A stretch of DNA of 64,000 bases from Rubripirellula reticaptiva (GCF_007860175.1 NZ_SJPX01000006.1:312074-376073); one strand, 5' to 3'. Numbered from the stretch's first letter, positions 7,753-17,258 are shown. The notes: generated by a model not told the origin, from the sequence alone. Numbers and translations: made by a program.

Positions 7753-9044
7753 CAAAAACTCTAACGATAACCGTCAACGCATTGACTCGGGTTGAGGGCG
7801 AGGGGGCGTTGCACGTCCAGGTCAATGGCGACACGATCGAAAGCGTCCGGCTCGCCATCTATGAACCACCGCGATTCTTTGAAGCGTTTCTACGTGGTCG
7901 TAAAATTGAAGAAGTGCCAGACATCACCGCCCGAATCTGTGGCATCTGTCCAGTCGCATATCAAATGACGTCGGTGCACGCGATTGAAAATGCGCTCGGC
8001 ATTCGGATCAGTCTCGGTGTTCGGCAACTACGACGTTTGCTGTACTGTGCCGAGTGGATCGAGAGTCATGTACTTCACATCTTCATGCTCAACGCTCCCG
8101 ATTTCTTCGATTGCCACAGCGGCATTGAACTGGCCGAGCATTTTCCGGATCAGGTCAACATGGGCCTGCGAATGAAGAAGATCGGCAACGGATTGCTGGA
8201 GCTGCTGGGTGGACGGGCGATCCATCCCGTCAACGTTCGAATCGGTGGCTTCTATCGTTTGCCGACCCGTGACGAACTCGCCCGTCAGCTTCCAGACCTG
8301 CGGTGGGCACTCGACGCTGCCGTTAAGTCCGCCCATTGGATCGCCGGTTTTGACTTCCCGGAATTCAATATCGAATGCGAGTTGGTGGCGATGAAACACG
8401 CAAGCGAGTATCCCATGAACGAAGGTGAAATTGCTTCAACGCGATTCCCGTCGATTCCGGTTGATCGTTACGAAGAATACTTCGGTGAACTGCAAGTCCA
8501 GCATAGCACCGCGTTGCAATCGGTCCGGCGTGACTCGCAAACGCCCTACTTTCTAGGTCCGCTGGCACGCCTTGAACTGAATCACGGAAACCTAACGCCG
8601 CAAGCAAAGAAACTGTTTCAAGATATTTGCCCGCCTTTGCCTCTGCGAAATCGTTTCCATTCGATCATTGCTCGAATTATCGAAGTCGTCCATGCGTTTG
8701 AAGAGGCGATCGCGATCATTGAAAGCTATTCGCCACCGAGCGAACCTTTTACCGAATACAAATCCCACGCCAGTCGCGGTTGCGCCGCCACCGAAGCTCC
8801 GCGCGGCATGATCTATCATCACTATGAAATTGACGATCGCGGGTCAGTGGTGTCATCAAAGATCGTACCACCGACATCTCAAAATCAATTACAAATTGAA
8901 GCCGACCTGCGAGAATACTTGCCGCGTTTCTTGCAGGAGTCGGATGAAACGATCGCTTCGGAGTGTGAAAAACTGATCCGCAACTACGATCCCTGCATCA
9001 GTTGCTCAACCCACTTTCTGACGCTGCGTCTGGAACGAACATGA
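7749..9044 (+). CDS. hydA: [NiFe] hydrogenase large (alpha) subunit, group 3b-like
   Basis: The 431-residue catalytic subunit binds the NiFe(CN)2CO centre. The four Cys ligands are visible: RICGICP (Cys64, Cys67) and DPCISCSTH (Cys416, Cys419). The stretch GGRAIHPVNVRIGGF is typical of group 3 enzymes. Nine residues follow His422 and should be removed by the protease encoded next. The reaction is reversible H2 oxidation or proton reduction coupled to NAD(P). Group 3b enzymes are usually cytoplasmic and fermentative or redox-balancing (family knowledge). The subgroup was inferred from motifs and gene order, not from a tree. Confidence 0.93.
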   Translation: MTKTLTITVNALTRVEGEGALHVQVNGDTIESVRLAIYEPPRFFEAFLRGRKIEEVPDITARICGICPVAYQMTSVHAIENALGIRISLGVRQLRRLLYCAEWIESHVLHIFMLNAPDFFDCHSGIELAEHFPDQVNMGLRMKKIGNGLLELLGGRAIHPVNVRIGGFYRLPTRDELARQLPDLRWALDAAVKSAHWIAGFDFPEFNIECELVAMKHASEYPMNEGEIASTRFPSIPVDRYEEYFGELQVQHSTALQSVRRDSQTPYFLGPLARLELNHGNLTPQAKKLFQDICPPLPLRNRFHSIIARIIEVVHAFEEAIAIIESYSPPSEPFTEYKSHASRGCAATEAPRGMIYHHYEIDDRGSVVSSKIVPPTSQNQLQIEADLREYLPRFLQESDETIASECEKLIRNYDPCISCSTHFLTLRLERT

Positions 9045-9535
9045 ACAGTTCGTGCACCACCATTGTCATTGGAGTCGGCAGCCCGCACGGAGACGATCAA
9101 TTCGGTTGGGTTGTAATTGATCAGTTGGATTTGCGTCAGCTTCGCGGCGCCAAGACGCTCAAGATCAGCAATCCGGTTGATCTGATTCCCTATCTAGCGA
9201 GCTACGAACACGTGGTCCTGGTTGACGCCTGCATCGGATTACCACGAGGCCAGGATTTCCTGAGACTCGGCTACGCAAATGCAATAGATCGCGAACGGAT
9301 CCAGAAACTTCCCTGTCGTTCCACTCATGATTTCGGAATTCATCTTGCCCTTCGAACAGCGGAAGTCCTTGGCGAGCGAACCGAACATGTGGCGTTGTGG
9401 ATTGGCCGGGGTGAGTCGTTTGAAAGGATGAGTGACATGCGTGAAGAGACCGTGAAAAGGGCAATCGCATGCGCCGATGAGATTGAAGGTGCAATCGAGA
9501 AGGTGTTGTGCGATGCACGAATTGTCGCTGGTTAA
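9041..9535 (+). CDS. Hydrogenase maturation endopeptidase
   Basis: A 164-residue protein of the HycI/HyaD/HoxW family, which cleaves the C-terminal tail of the large subunit after nickel insertion. The N-terminal motif VIGVGSPHGDDQFG has the Asp expected to contact nickel, and VVLVDACIG holds the second conserved Asp. STHDFGIHLAL is the conserved His region. The ATG at 9041 overlaps the hydA stop (ATGA). The last 23 nt overlap hypA. Confidence 0.88.
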   Translation: MNSSCTTIVIGVGSPHGDDQFGWVVIDQLDLRQLRGAKTLKISNPVDLIPYLASYEHVVLVDACIGLPRGQDFLRLGYANAIDRERIQKLPCRSTHDFGIHLALRTAEVLGERTEHVALWIGRGESFERMSDMREETVKRAIACADEIEGAIEKVLCDARIVAG

Positions 9536-9872
9536 AAGTCTGCTATCGCAGGTGCGTTCGATCGTTGTCGACAACAAGTCGGAATCGGCTGAGGAAGTGG
9601 TCGTCGAGATTGGCCCGCTATCGGGCGTTGAGGTCGAGCTTGTTCGATCGGCGTTCAATCAGCTTTCAAGTGAGCTCAATCAGAGCGGAACCACACTAAC
9701 GATTCATGAAGTTCCACTCGTCGTCCGCTGTCTTGATTGTGGCTGCGAAAGTGAAGTCCGCGGATTCGTCTTTCGATGTCAGCACTGCAGTTCGGGACGA
9801 GTGCAAGTGATACGAGGCGACGAGTTTCGTTTGGTTTCAGTAACTTTGACCGAGAGTCCCGTAAATGCCTAA
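9513..9872 (+). CDS. hypA: Hydrogenase nickel-insertion protein HypA
   Basis: The 119-residue protein starts MHELSLVKSLL, with the invariant His2 nickel ligand and Glu3. Its zinc site uses two CxxC pairs, CLDC and CQHC, about 28 residues apart. It works with HypB to deliver nickel to HydA. The start lies inside the preceding protease gene, and the end overlaps hypB by 8 nt. Confidence 0.95.
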   Translation: MHELSLVKSLLSQVRSIVVDNKSESAEEVVVEIGPLSGVEVELVRSAFNQLSSELNQSGTTLTIHEVPLVVRCLDCGCESEVRGFVFRCQHCSSGRVQVIRGDEFRLVSVTLTESPVNA

Positions 9873-10542
9873 CCGAACAATCGTCGTCCAACGCGACATC
9901 CAAGCCGAACGACGTGAGGCGGCTGCAAAACTGCGAGACCATTTTACCCGCCAGGGGACACTCGTCGTGAATCTGGTGTCGTCACCGGGTGCCGGAAAAA
10001 CCAGCTTGCTCGAGGCAACGTGTCGGCACTGGGGCGACCAATGGAACGTCGCGGTCTTGGTCGGCGACTTGGCAACCGATCGCGACGCCGAACGTTTGCG
10101 GCCATATGTTCCCGTACAGCAGTTGACGACGGGCGGAGCGTGCCATTTGGAACTGTCGCTCGTCGAACACGGACTCGCAAAACTTCCGCAACAAAAGTTT
10201 GACTTTTTGTTCATTGAGAACATTGGCAACCTTGTCTGCCCCGCCTCACACGATCTGGCCGAGCATCTTCGCGTCGTCCTGCTTAGCACGACCGAGGGTG
10301 ATGATAAGCCGGGCAAGTATCCGAAAATGTTTCGCACCAGTGATGTGATGGTGGTCACCAAGACAGATCTGTTGCCCTATGTGCCGTTCTGTGTCGGCCG
10401 TGTCGCCGACGATGCGAGATTGATTCGAGACGACATCCAGGTTCTTGAACTCAGCTCGCTGCAGAATGTCGGCGTCGACATCTGGTGCAAACTTCTTGAA
10501 TCTGAACGAGCGAAACTCGTTGGCGAGGGGGGGACGCCATGA
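9865..10542 (+). CDS. hypB: Hydrogenase nickel-insertion GTPase HypB
   Basis: A 225-residue SIMIBI GTPase with P-loop SSPGAGKTS, switch region VGDLATDRDAERL and the NKXD-like VTKTDLLP. It lacks the N-terminal His-rich or CxxCGC metal-storage segment of some HypB proteins, so it probably does not store nickel. GGACHLE fits the conserved metal-site Cys-His pair. It overlaps hypA and hypF by a few bases. Confidence 0.95.
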   Translation: MPNRTIVVQRDIQAERREAAAKLRDHFTRQGTLVVNLVSSPGAGKTSLLEATCRHWGDQWNVAVLVGDLATDRDAERLRPYVPVQQLTTGGACHLELSLVEHGLAKLPQQKFDFLFIENIGNLVCPASHDLAEHLRVVLLSTTEGDDKPGKYPKMFRTSDVMVVTKTDLLPYVPFCVGRVADDARLIRDDIQVLELSSLQNVGVDIWCKLLESERAKLVGEGGTP

Positions 10543-12782
10543 CAGACATTTCCGTAACGGCGGAAGTGACACGATTTGTGCTGCAAGGTCTTGTGCAAGG
10601 ACAAGGCGTGCGACCAAGGATTGCTCGTTTCGCAGCCGCGCATGAGATCACTGGTACGGTGCGTAATTCGGGCCGCGGCGTCGAGATTTTGGCAGTCGGT
10701 GAACTCGATTCGATGGCCGCCTTTGAAAATGCTTTGACTTCGTCGTTTATGGGTTCATCGTTGATCGCGGAGACGGTTCAGGCGTGGGCCGATCCGATCC
10801 CCAAGGATTTTCGAATCGTCGAGAGTCTAACGCGTGGCGGAGTTTATACGTCTGTTCCACTCGATATCGCGGTGTGCTCGGATTGTCTTTGCGACGTTCG
10901 GACACCTGAGAATCGACGGTTCGGATACCCATTTACGACCTGCACTCGTTGCGGCCCTCGCTATTCCCTACTGCGACGAATGCCGTTTGATCGCGATTGG
11001 ACCAGTATGGCAGCGTTTCCAATGTGCAACGCTTGCCAAGCCGAATATCGCGACCCATCCGATCGTCGTTTCCACGCACAAACGATCGCCTGCCACGAAT
11101 GTGGACCAACTTGTTGGGCGAGTGACTTGGACGGAGGATGTCTAGCGAGACAAGAGGATGCAGTCCATGTTGTCGGCGAGCAGATCGCGGCGGGAAAGAT
11201 TGCAGCGGTCAAAGGAATCGGCGGCTATCAGCTGATCTGCGACGCAACGAATGAAGCGGCGGTGCGTCGACTCCGCGATCGGAAGCGACGTCCAGGCAAG
11301 CCGCTGCCCGTGATGGTTCGCGATGTGTCCGCCGCAGAGCAACTTGCAAACTTGTGCCAGTTTGAGCGAGACGCATTGGCAAGTCCAGTCAACGCGATTG
11401 TATTGTTGCGAGCGGGTGAAAGCGTCAAAGCCTCGTCGGCGGTGTCTCCAAATCTGAACAAGATCGGCATAATGCTGCCCACATCGCCGCTTCACGCGAT
11501 GTTGCTTGACGCGGTGGGCAAGCCTCTCGTTGTTACCAGTGGGAATGTGCACGGTTCACCGTTGATCTACAAGAATGCGACCGCCACAGTCGAACTCGCC
11601 GGAATCGCTGATGTTTTTTTGCACCATGATCGCGAAATCACGCACCCCGTCGATGACAGTGTTGTTCACTGTTACGGAGACAAAGTTTCGACAATTCGAG
11701 CCGCACGAGGAATCGCACCGATGACGATTCCTTTGCCTCGGAACGGGCCGGCGATTGCAGTTGGCGGGCACCAAAAAGTTGCACTGGCGATCAGCAACAA
11801 TCGCAGTTTCGTACTTGCTCCCCACATCGGCGACATGGAAACAGAATCGAGTCGCATTCGTTTTCATGATGGTGTTAAGCGTCTACAAACGCTTTATCAA
11901 AGCGATGCCGATCACATCGCTTGTGATCAGCATCCGAACTACTTCACATCGTCGATTGCCGGTCGACTTGGCTCGTCGAAAATCCATGTTCAACACCATC
12001 ACGCGCATATCGCGGCCGCAATGCTGGACCACGGGTTAATCGATCAATCCGTGCTTGGAATCGCGTTTGATGGCACGGGGTATGGCGACGACGGAACCAT
12101 TTGGGGAGGCGAGGCACTGTTGGCTACCGATGCCAATTTCGAACGCGTAGGACATCTACGACCATTTCGACTTCCGGGGGGAGAGCACGCGATCAAACAT
12201 CCCAAGCGAATTTTACAGTCATTGCTATCGCAACTCGACCATACACTGGCGGTTGAACCGCATCTGGAGTACGCGATCAAGCATGGCCCTGTCACATCGA
12301 GCATGGGACGATTGTTCGATGGAATTGCGGCGTTGCTGCTAGACCTGGTCACCGTCGAGTACGAAGGTGAAGCAGCGATGCGATTGGAAGCTCACTGCGA
12401 GACAACCGAACTCGGATCGTATGTTTTCCGCGTGACGAACAATTCGCCCCTACAATTCGATTGGCGGCCGGTTCTAGCTGAAATGCATGCTGACCTTGGC
12501 CGTCTAAGCTCAACGCGAGTTGCGATGAAGTTTCACCGCGCGGTTGCGTTTTTGGTGATCGATGTGGCATCACGTTACGACGGATTCCCGTGCGTGGTAA
12601 CCGGAGGAGTGTTTCAGAACCGTATTCTGCTGGAACTCGTTCAGTCGATGGCAATCGAACGAAAAATCGATATTCGGTTGCCAGGACGGATTCCTGTCAA
12701 CGATGGTGGATTGGCGATCGGTCAGCTGGTCGTCGCGTCCGCAAATCGACGTCGATCCGATGGAGATGCGGTATGTGTTTAG
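10539..12782 (+). CDS. hypF: Carbamoyltransferase HypF
   Basis: The 747-residue enzyme activates carbamoyl phosphate and transfers the carbamoyl group to the C-terminal Cys of HypE for cyanide ligand synthesis. The domains in order are: acylphosphatase-like (about 5-95; VQGQGVRP with Arg and VRNSGRGVEI with Asn), two zinc fingers (CSDCLCDV, CTRCGP, CNACQAEY, CHECGP), a YrdC-like domain (KGIGGYQLICDATN, RDRKRRPGKPLPVM) and a Kae1-like domain (HHHAHIAAAMLDHG, AFDGTGYGDDGTIWGGE). It overlaps hypB by 4 nt and hypC by 10 nt. Confidence 0.96.
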   Translation: MTDISVTAEVTRFVLQGLVQGQGVRPRIARFAAAHEITGTVRNSGRGVEILAVGELDSMAAFENALTSSFMGSSLIAETVQAWADPIPKDFRIVESLTRGGVYTSVPLDIAVCSDCLCDVRTPENRRFGYPFTTCTRCGPRYSLLRRMPFDRDWTSMAAFPMCNACQAEYRDPSDRRFHAQTIACHECGPTCWASDLDGGCLARQEDAVHVVGEQIAAGKIAAVKGIGGYQLICDATNEAAVRRLRDRKRRPGKPLPVMVRDVSAAEQLANLCQFERDALASPVNAIVLLRAGESVKASSAVSPNLNKIGIMLPTSPLHAMLLDAVGKPLVVTSGNVHGSPLIYKNATATVELAGIADVFLHHDREITHPVDDSVVHCYGDKVSTIRAARGIAPMTIPLPRNGPAIAVGGHQKVALAISNNRSFVLAPHIGDMETESSRIRFHDGVKRLQTLYQSDADHIACDQHPNYFTSSIAGRLGSSKIHVQHHHAHIAAAMLDHGLIDQSVLGIAFDGTGYGDDGTIWGGEALLATDANFERVGHLRPFRLPGGEHAIKHPKRILQSLLSQLDHTLAVEPHLEYAIKHGPVTSSMGRLFDGIAALLLDLVTVEYEGEAAMRLEAHCETTELGSYVFRVTNNSPLQFDWRPVLAEMHADLGRLSSTRVAMKFHRAVAFLVIDVASRYDGFPCVVTGGVFQNRILLELVQSMAIERKIDIRLPGRIPVNDGGLAIGQLVVASANRRRSDGDAVCV

Positions 12783-13021
12783 GCGTGCCCGGCCGAATTG
12801 TCCGCTGGATCGATCGCGATCCAACGTTTGCTAAGGCAGTCGTCGAGTTTGCTGGCGTTAGCCGCGACGTTCACATGGCCTGTGTACCCGACGCGACCGT
12901 TGGGCAATACGTTATCGTGCACGCCGGAATTGCGATTTGCGTACTCGACGAGTCCGAAGCACACAAAACATTGGCGGCGTTCAAAATGCTCGAAGAGGTT
13001 GACGATGAAATACCTCAGTGA
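12773..13021 (+). CDS. hypC: Hydrogenase assembly chaperone HypC
   Basis: An 82-residue protein starting MCLGVPGRI, with the invariant Cys2 that carries the Fe(CN)2CO unit together with HypD and then binds the HydA precursor. GQYVIVHAGIAI is the conserved OB-fold strand. It overlaps hypF by 10 nt and hypD by 17 nt. Confidence 0.95.
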   Translation: MCLGVPGRIVRWIDRDPTFAKAVVEFAGVSRDVHMACVPDATVGQYVIVHAGIAICVLDESEAHKTLAAFKMLEEVDDEIPQ

Positions 13022-14108
13022 GTTTCGCAATGTCTCGGCTGCCAAAATCCTGGTTCAGCAAATTCGTGATCGCGCGACGAGACGGTGGGTTCTGATGGAC
13101 GTTTGCGGAGGTCAGACTCATAGTCTTGTCCGGTACGGCATCGAACAAGAACTCGAAGAGCACGTTGACCTGATCCACGGTCCCGGATGCCCTGTCTGCG
13201 TGACATCGACGGAACTGATCGACTTCGCCGTTTCATTGAGTTTGCAGCCGGACACGATCGTTGCGAGTTTCGGCGACATGATTCGCGTTCCCGGAAGTCG
13301 TGACTCTTTGATGCAAGCCCGCAGTCGAGGTGGGAACGTAAAAATCGTCTATTCTCCGGTCGACGCCGTCTTGATAGCCGCGAAGAATCCTCAGTCCCAA
13401 ATCGTTTTCTTTGCCGTTGGTTTTGAAACAACAGCACCCGCTACTGCGATTGCAATCTTACAGGCTGCAAAACTTGGCTTACAAAACTTCTCCGTCTTGC
13501 CGGCTCATGTTCGCGTCTTGCCCGCGATGCAAACGATCATGGAAATGCCGGGTAACCGAGTCGAGGCGTTCTTGGCGGCCGGGCATGTGTGCAGCGTCAC
13601 GGGATTCGCCCAATACGAACCGTTTGTTTCGAACTACAAAGTGCCGGTTGTTGTCACTGGATTCGAGCCGGTCGATCTACTTGGTGGAATCTTGCGGTGT
13701 GTTGAGATGTTGGAGCAAGGAATATGCGCGGTCGACAATCGCTATGGTCGCAGCGTTTGTCGCGCGGGCAACGAGTCTGCACAAGCCATCATAAATCGTG
13801 TCTACATGGTCGATGACCGTGATTGGCGTGGGTTTGGCACCATCTCGGGTGGAGGCTATCGATTGCGATCCGAGTTCGCCAATTTCGATGCAGCCAAGCG
13901 GTTCGAGCGTTGCGTCCAAACGGTGGCCGTCGAGAGCCTTTGTCGTGGAGGTGATGTGATGTCCGGTCGGATCAAGCCGAAACAGTGTCCTGCGTTCGGC
14001 GTCGGATGCACGCCAGAGTCACCGATGGGAGCGCCGATGGTTTCGAGCGAAGGAGCGTGCGCGGCCTACTATCGCTTCGATCCGTTGCAACTGGAGAAAC
14101 CACGATGA
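13005..14108 (+). CDS. hypD: Hydrogenase maturation Fe-S protein HypD
   Basis: The 367-residue scaffold assembles the Fe(CN)2CO group. Visible family motifs are LMDVCGGQTH (active-site Cys), HGPGCPVCVT, SFGDMIRVPGS, FFAVGFETTAPATA, LPAHVRV, GHVCSVTGF and the C-terminal Cys set (CRGGDVMSGRIKPKQCPAFGVGCTPE) that binds [4Fe-4S]. The ATG at 13005 lies within hypC, and the TGA overlaps the hypE ATG. Confidence 0.96.
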   Translation: MKYLSEFRNVSAAKILVQQIRDRATRRWVLMDVCGGQTHSLVRYGIEQELEEHVDLIHGPGCPVCVTSTELIDFAVSLSLQPDTIVASFGDMIRVPGSRDSLMQARSRGGNVKIVYSPVDAVLIAAKNPQSQIVFFAVGFETTAPATAIAILQAAKLGLQNFSVLPAHVRVLPAMQTIMEMPGNRVEAFLAAGHVCSVTGFAQYEPFVSNYKVPVVVTGFEPVDLLGGILRCVEMLEQGICAVDNRYGRSVCRAGNESAQAIINRVYMVDDRDWRGFGTISGGGYRLRSEFANFDAAKRFERCVQTVAVESLCRGGDVMSGRIKPKQCPAFGVGCTPESPMGAPMVSSEGACAAYYRFDPLQLEKPR

Positions 14109-15160
14109 GTACCGCAAAGTTTGATCTGAGCTGCCCCGTATCACCTCGCAGCGCAGGCACGATTACGCTTGCGCACGGCGAGGGCGGCCCAGCGATGCGC
14201 CGATTGATCCGAGATCGGATCGCTGCCAAATTCAATGGAGATACCGTCCAACTGCACCGTGATGCTGCTTCACTTGGAAAAATCGACGGCGAGATCGCGA
14301 TGGCTACGGACAGCTTTGTCGTCTCGCCAATCTTTTTTCCGGGTGGCGACATCGGCTCGCTCGCAGTCCACGGCACGATCAATGATCTTGCGATGGCGGG
14401 CGCACGGCCGCTGTACTTGACTCTGTCCCTTATCCTCGAAGAAGGCCTACCACTCGATATACTTGACCGCGTCATCACTAGCATTGCGCTCGCGGCCAAA
14501 GACTGCGACGTCCAAGTGGTCGCCGGCGATACGAAGGTTGTCTCAAAAGGTGCGGCCGACGGGATTTTCATCACCACCACTGGGATCGGCGAATTCCTGG
14601 GTGATCATCGGATGGACAGTGCAGCAATCATGCCCGACGATGCCATCATTGTTTCTGGCCCGATTGCACGACACGGGCTCGCTGTCTTAGCGGCGAGAGA
14701 GTCGATTGAATTTGATCCGACTCCGTCAAGCGATTCGGCACCGCTACATACGGTCGCAGCAGCATTGTTGGAAACGCTTGGCAGAGACCTACGGACGATG
14801 CGAGACGCCACGCGAGGCGGGGTTGCGGCGGTGCTGCACGAATGGGCGGAAGAATCAGGGCAGGCCATTTGGATCGAAGAAGCACGTTTGCCGCTGTTGG
14901 CACAAAGTCGAGGCGTTTGCGAACTGCTTGGGCTCGATCCCTTGTTCGTTGCCAACGAGGGAACTTTCGTTGCAGCCGTTGCGCCCCACCGACTTGACGA
15001 CGCGATCAACGTTCTTAAGCAACACGCCACCACCGGCTCTCCCGCCCACATCGGTCAAGTTCGCGAGCGACAACTGTCTTCCGTCTTAATCTCGCGTGGC
15101 CTTCGTGCTGATCAGCCGCTCGACGAACCCATCGCCGCGATGCTACCCCGCATCTGTTGA
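14105..15160 (+). CDS. hypE: Carbamoyl dehydratase HypE
   Basis: A 351-residue PurM-like ATPase that dehydrates the thiocarboxamide on its own C-terminal Cys to thiocyanate, the source of the CN ligands. The motifs are LAHGEGGPAMRRLI, MATDSFVVSPIFFPGGDIG, GTINDLAMAGARP, VVAGDTKVV, MRDATRGGVAAVL and the terminal PRIC with the modified Cys as last residue. It is the last gene of the hydrogenase operon. No clear intrinsic terminator was seen after it; relic DNA follows. Confidence 0.96.
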   Translation: MSTAKFDLSCPVSPRSAGTITLAHGEGGPAMRRLIRDRIAAKFNGDTVQLHRDAASLGKIDGEIAMATDSFVVSPIFFPGGDIGSLAVHGTINDLAMAGARPLYLTLSLILEEGLPLDILDRVITSIALAAKDCDVQVVAGDTKVVSKGAADGIFITTTGIGEFLGDHRMDSAAIMPDDAIIVSGPIARHGLAVLAARESIEFDPTPSSDSAPLHTVAAALLETLGRDLRTMRDATRGGVAAVLHEWAEESGQAIWIEEARLPLLAQSRGVCELLGLDPLFVANEGTFVAAVAPHRLDDAINVLKQHATTGSPAHIGQVRERQLSSVLISRGLRADQPLDEPIAAMLPRIC

Positions 15161-15776
15161 TGCGGAAGTAGCGGATTGAGACAACGGGGTGTCATCAATC
15201 GCTAATTTCTTCGTGATGATTTCAACTCGGCTGATCACTTTGTCATGGTCGATGTCAATTTCGTCGGCATGAACAAGAATCCAAAGCTGGCGTGGTCCTT
15301 TACCGGATCGCGGTTGGCTTGGCTGGGGGACTCACTGTTAGACGATGCCTCTTTGCCACCACGTTGATTTCGGTCACGACTGCCGACTAGATGATGTTGG
15401 AGAACAAATCGCAGCTTTGCATCACTTTGCTGTACAGACCGTTACAACCAAAGGTAGTGGTGCTCGCCAAGAGTCCAGTAACAATTGTCACTTGACTGGC
15501 GGCTGCGATTGCGAGTGGTGTTGTGCCGAAACGGGTCAAGCACAATGTACTGACCATCGCCTCACTGGGATTGATCGTAGTTTTCGGGCAAGCCGATTTC
15601 ACGCTCGCGTTGTTCGTTGCCCGTATAGAATTCGTTAGGTAGCGGTTTGGGGAAGTATCGTGTACGAGTCAAAGTGGCCCAAACGTTTGAGCCTCGGTTG
15701 CCGATTTCACCAACGTGGTTGCTCAGTGCAAAGTACAACGCCGCCGAATGACAAAGTTGTCCAACCCGTTTGCGCC
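15161..15776. other. Relic DNA with two broken reading frames
   Basis: No intact gene was recognised between hypE and the ISAs1 fragment. On the plus strand, 15391-15642 reads as an 84-codon frame that would be continuous except for a TGA at 15493-15495; the second half is hydrophobic and membrane-like (VLTIASLGLIVVFGQADF). On the minus strand, 15331 to 15143 is an open frame of 62 codons with no ATG (contains QLWILVHADEIDID), overlapping the last bases of hypE. Both may be gene remnants carried or cut by the neighbouring IS. Neither could be assigned to a family. Confidence 0.35.
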
Positions 15777-16211
15777 ATGATTGGCAATTTAATGGGCTTG
15801 GTGAAGCATCGATTTGAGACTGTGTTTGAGGAGCAGCCGAGTGATGCATCACGCTGGCGCGGACTCAAGGCGATTGGTACGTCAATCAGCAATACGACTC
15901 GCCGAAGCGGTGATAGCATCGAGATCCGCTACAACATTCTAGACAAGTCTGTTTCAGGAACACGGTTCGCTTCGGCAGTTCGTAGTCACTGGGGAATCAA
16001 GAACAGCATTGACTGGCAACTAGATGTCACCTTTGGTGAAGACCAGAGTCGCATCCGAAAAGTTCACGCGAATGAGAACTTCAGCATGCTTCGACGGACG
16101 GCATTGAGCCTGCTCAAACAACAAAAGACGGGCAAGTGTGGAGTCAAGAACAAACGGCTCAAATCAGGATGGGACGGTGACTATCTCGCAAAACTTGTGT
16201 TCGCAGCATGA
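15777..16211 (+). pseudogene. ISAs1-family transposase, 3' fragment
   Basis: From about 15800 the frame encodes only the C-terminal third of an ISAs1 (H-repeat associated) DDE transposase: RWRGLKAIGTSIS, EIRYNILDKSVSGTRFASAV, RSHWGIKNSIDWQLDVTFGED (the Glu of the DDE triad), IRKVHANENFSMLRR and KSGWDGDYLAK. A complete protein has about 370 residues, and the N-terminal DDE_Tnp_1-associated part is missing upstream. It is therefore a truncated, inactive remnant. Terminal inverted repeats were not identified. Confidence 0.8.
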
Positions 16212-16391
16212 CTTGCGCTGCAATCGTCCAGGCTGCAAATTCAAATTCATCCACGTCCATCTTGAATACAGCGGCGTATTTTCGGTCCAAATAGGAGGTG
16301 GGCGGAGCCTACCTGCGTTTGGTCATTGAGCGTGCGAGTGGCGGCACCGAGCCAAGTCACTAATAACATCCAAAGAACGGAGTCTGAATTG

Positions 16392-17255
16392 ATGAGAAAA
16401 AAGACTGTCTTGAATGTGCTGGTGACGCTGGTGATCATTTCTGCGTCGGCATTGTTTCCGCAGAAGATGATGGCGGGATCCGATGTGATGTTAGGCGTGA
16501 ATGTTCCTCCGGGACAGCAAGTTTCGATCGACCAGATTGACACTAGCGATTGGAATCGTTTGCTGAAACGTTACGTTGATGACAACGGGAACGTGGACTA
16601 CACCGCATGGAAGCGATCTGCCGCAGACTTGCAGACGCTCGACCAATTTCTAGCCCGGCTATCGACAGCTAAACCCGAGCAACAGGCTCGCCCTGCCGCC
16701 AAGCTGGCGTTTTGGATCAACGCCTATAACGCAGTGACTGTGCGAGGGATCCTGCGTGAGTATCCCACGACGAGCATCCGAAATCACACTGCGAAACTGT
16801 TTGGCTACAACATTTGGGACGATCTCTTGCTAACAGTTGGTGGCAAACCGTACTCGTTGAATGAGATGGAACATGAAGTGTTGCGGAAGATGAACGAGCC
16901 TCGCATTCACTTTGCTATCGTCTGTGCGTCGCGCAGCTGTCCACGACTGTTGAATGAGGCCTACACGGCTGACAAGCTGGAGGCTCAGCTAACGGCGAAT
17001 GCGAAGGTGTTTTTTCGCAGTCCAAGAGGTTTCCAGTTCAGTGCCGAAAAGAAACAGTTTCGGCTTTCGGCTATTTTGAACTGGTTTGGCGAAGATTTCG
17101 GATACGACCAGGCCGCACAACTGCGGACGATCGCGGCGTACCTGCCATCGCGTGAATCCCGCGATGCAGCAATCGCGAACACAGTCTCAGTGTCCTATCT
17201 TGACTACGACTGGAGACTCAACGATCAGGAGTCTGCAGGAGATGCGCAAAAGTAG
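16392..17255 (+). CDS. DUF547-domain exported protein
   Basis: 287 residues with an N-terminal hydrophobic signal (KTVLNVLVTLVIISASALF) and a DUF547 domain. Typical family stretches are LLKRYVDDNGNVDYTAWK, AFWINAYNAVTVRGIL, GKPYSLNEMEHEVLR and IHFAIVCASRSCPRLL. The domain has a conserved Cys and His and resembles cysteine-peptidase-like folds, but its function is not established. The ATG at 16392 is chosen because the signal begins there. It is convergent with the XylR-type regulator, whose stop is only 3 nt away. Confidence 0.85.
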   Translation: MRKKTVLNVLVTLVIISASALFPQKMMAGSDVMLGVNVPPGQQVSIDQIDTSDWNRLLKRYVDDNGNVDYTAWKRSAADLQTLDQFLARLSTAKPEQQARPAAKLAFWINAYNAVTVRGILREYPTTSIRNHTAKLFGYNIWDDLLLTVGGKPYSLNEMEHEVLRKMNEPRIHFAIVCASRSCPRLLNEAYTADKLEAQLTANAKVFFRSPRGFQFSAEKKQFRLSAILNWFGEDFGYDQAAQLRTIAAYLPSRESRDAAIANTVSVSYLDYDWRLNDQESAGDAQK

Positions 17256-17258
17256 GCT

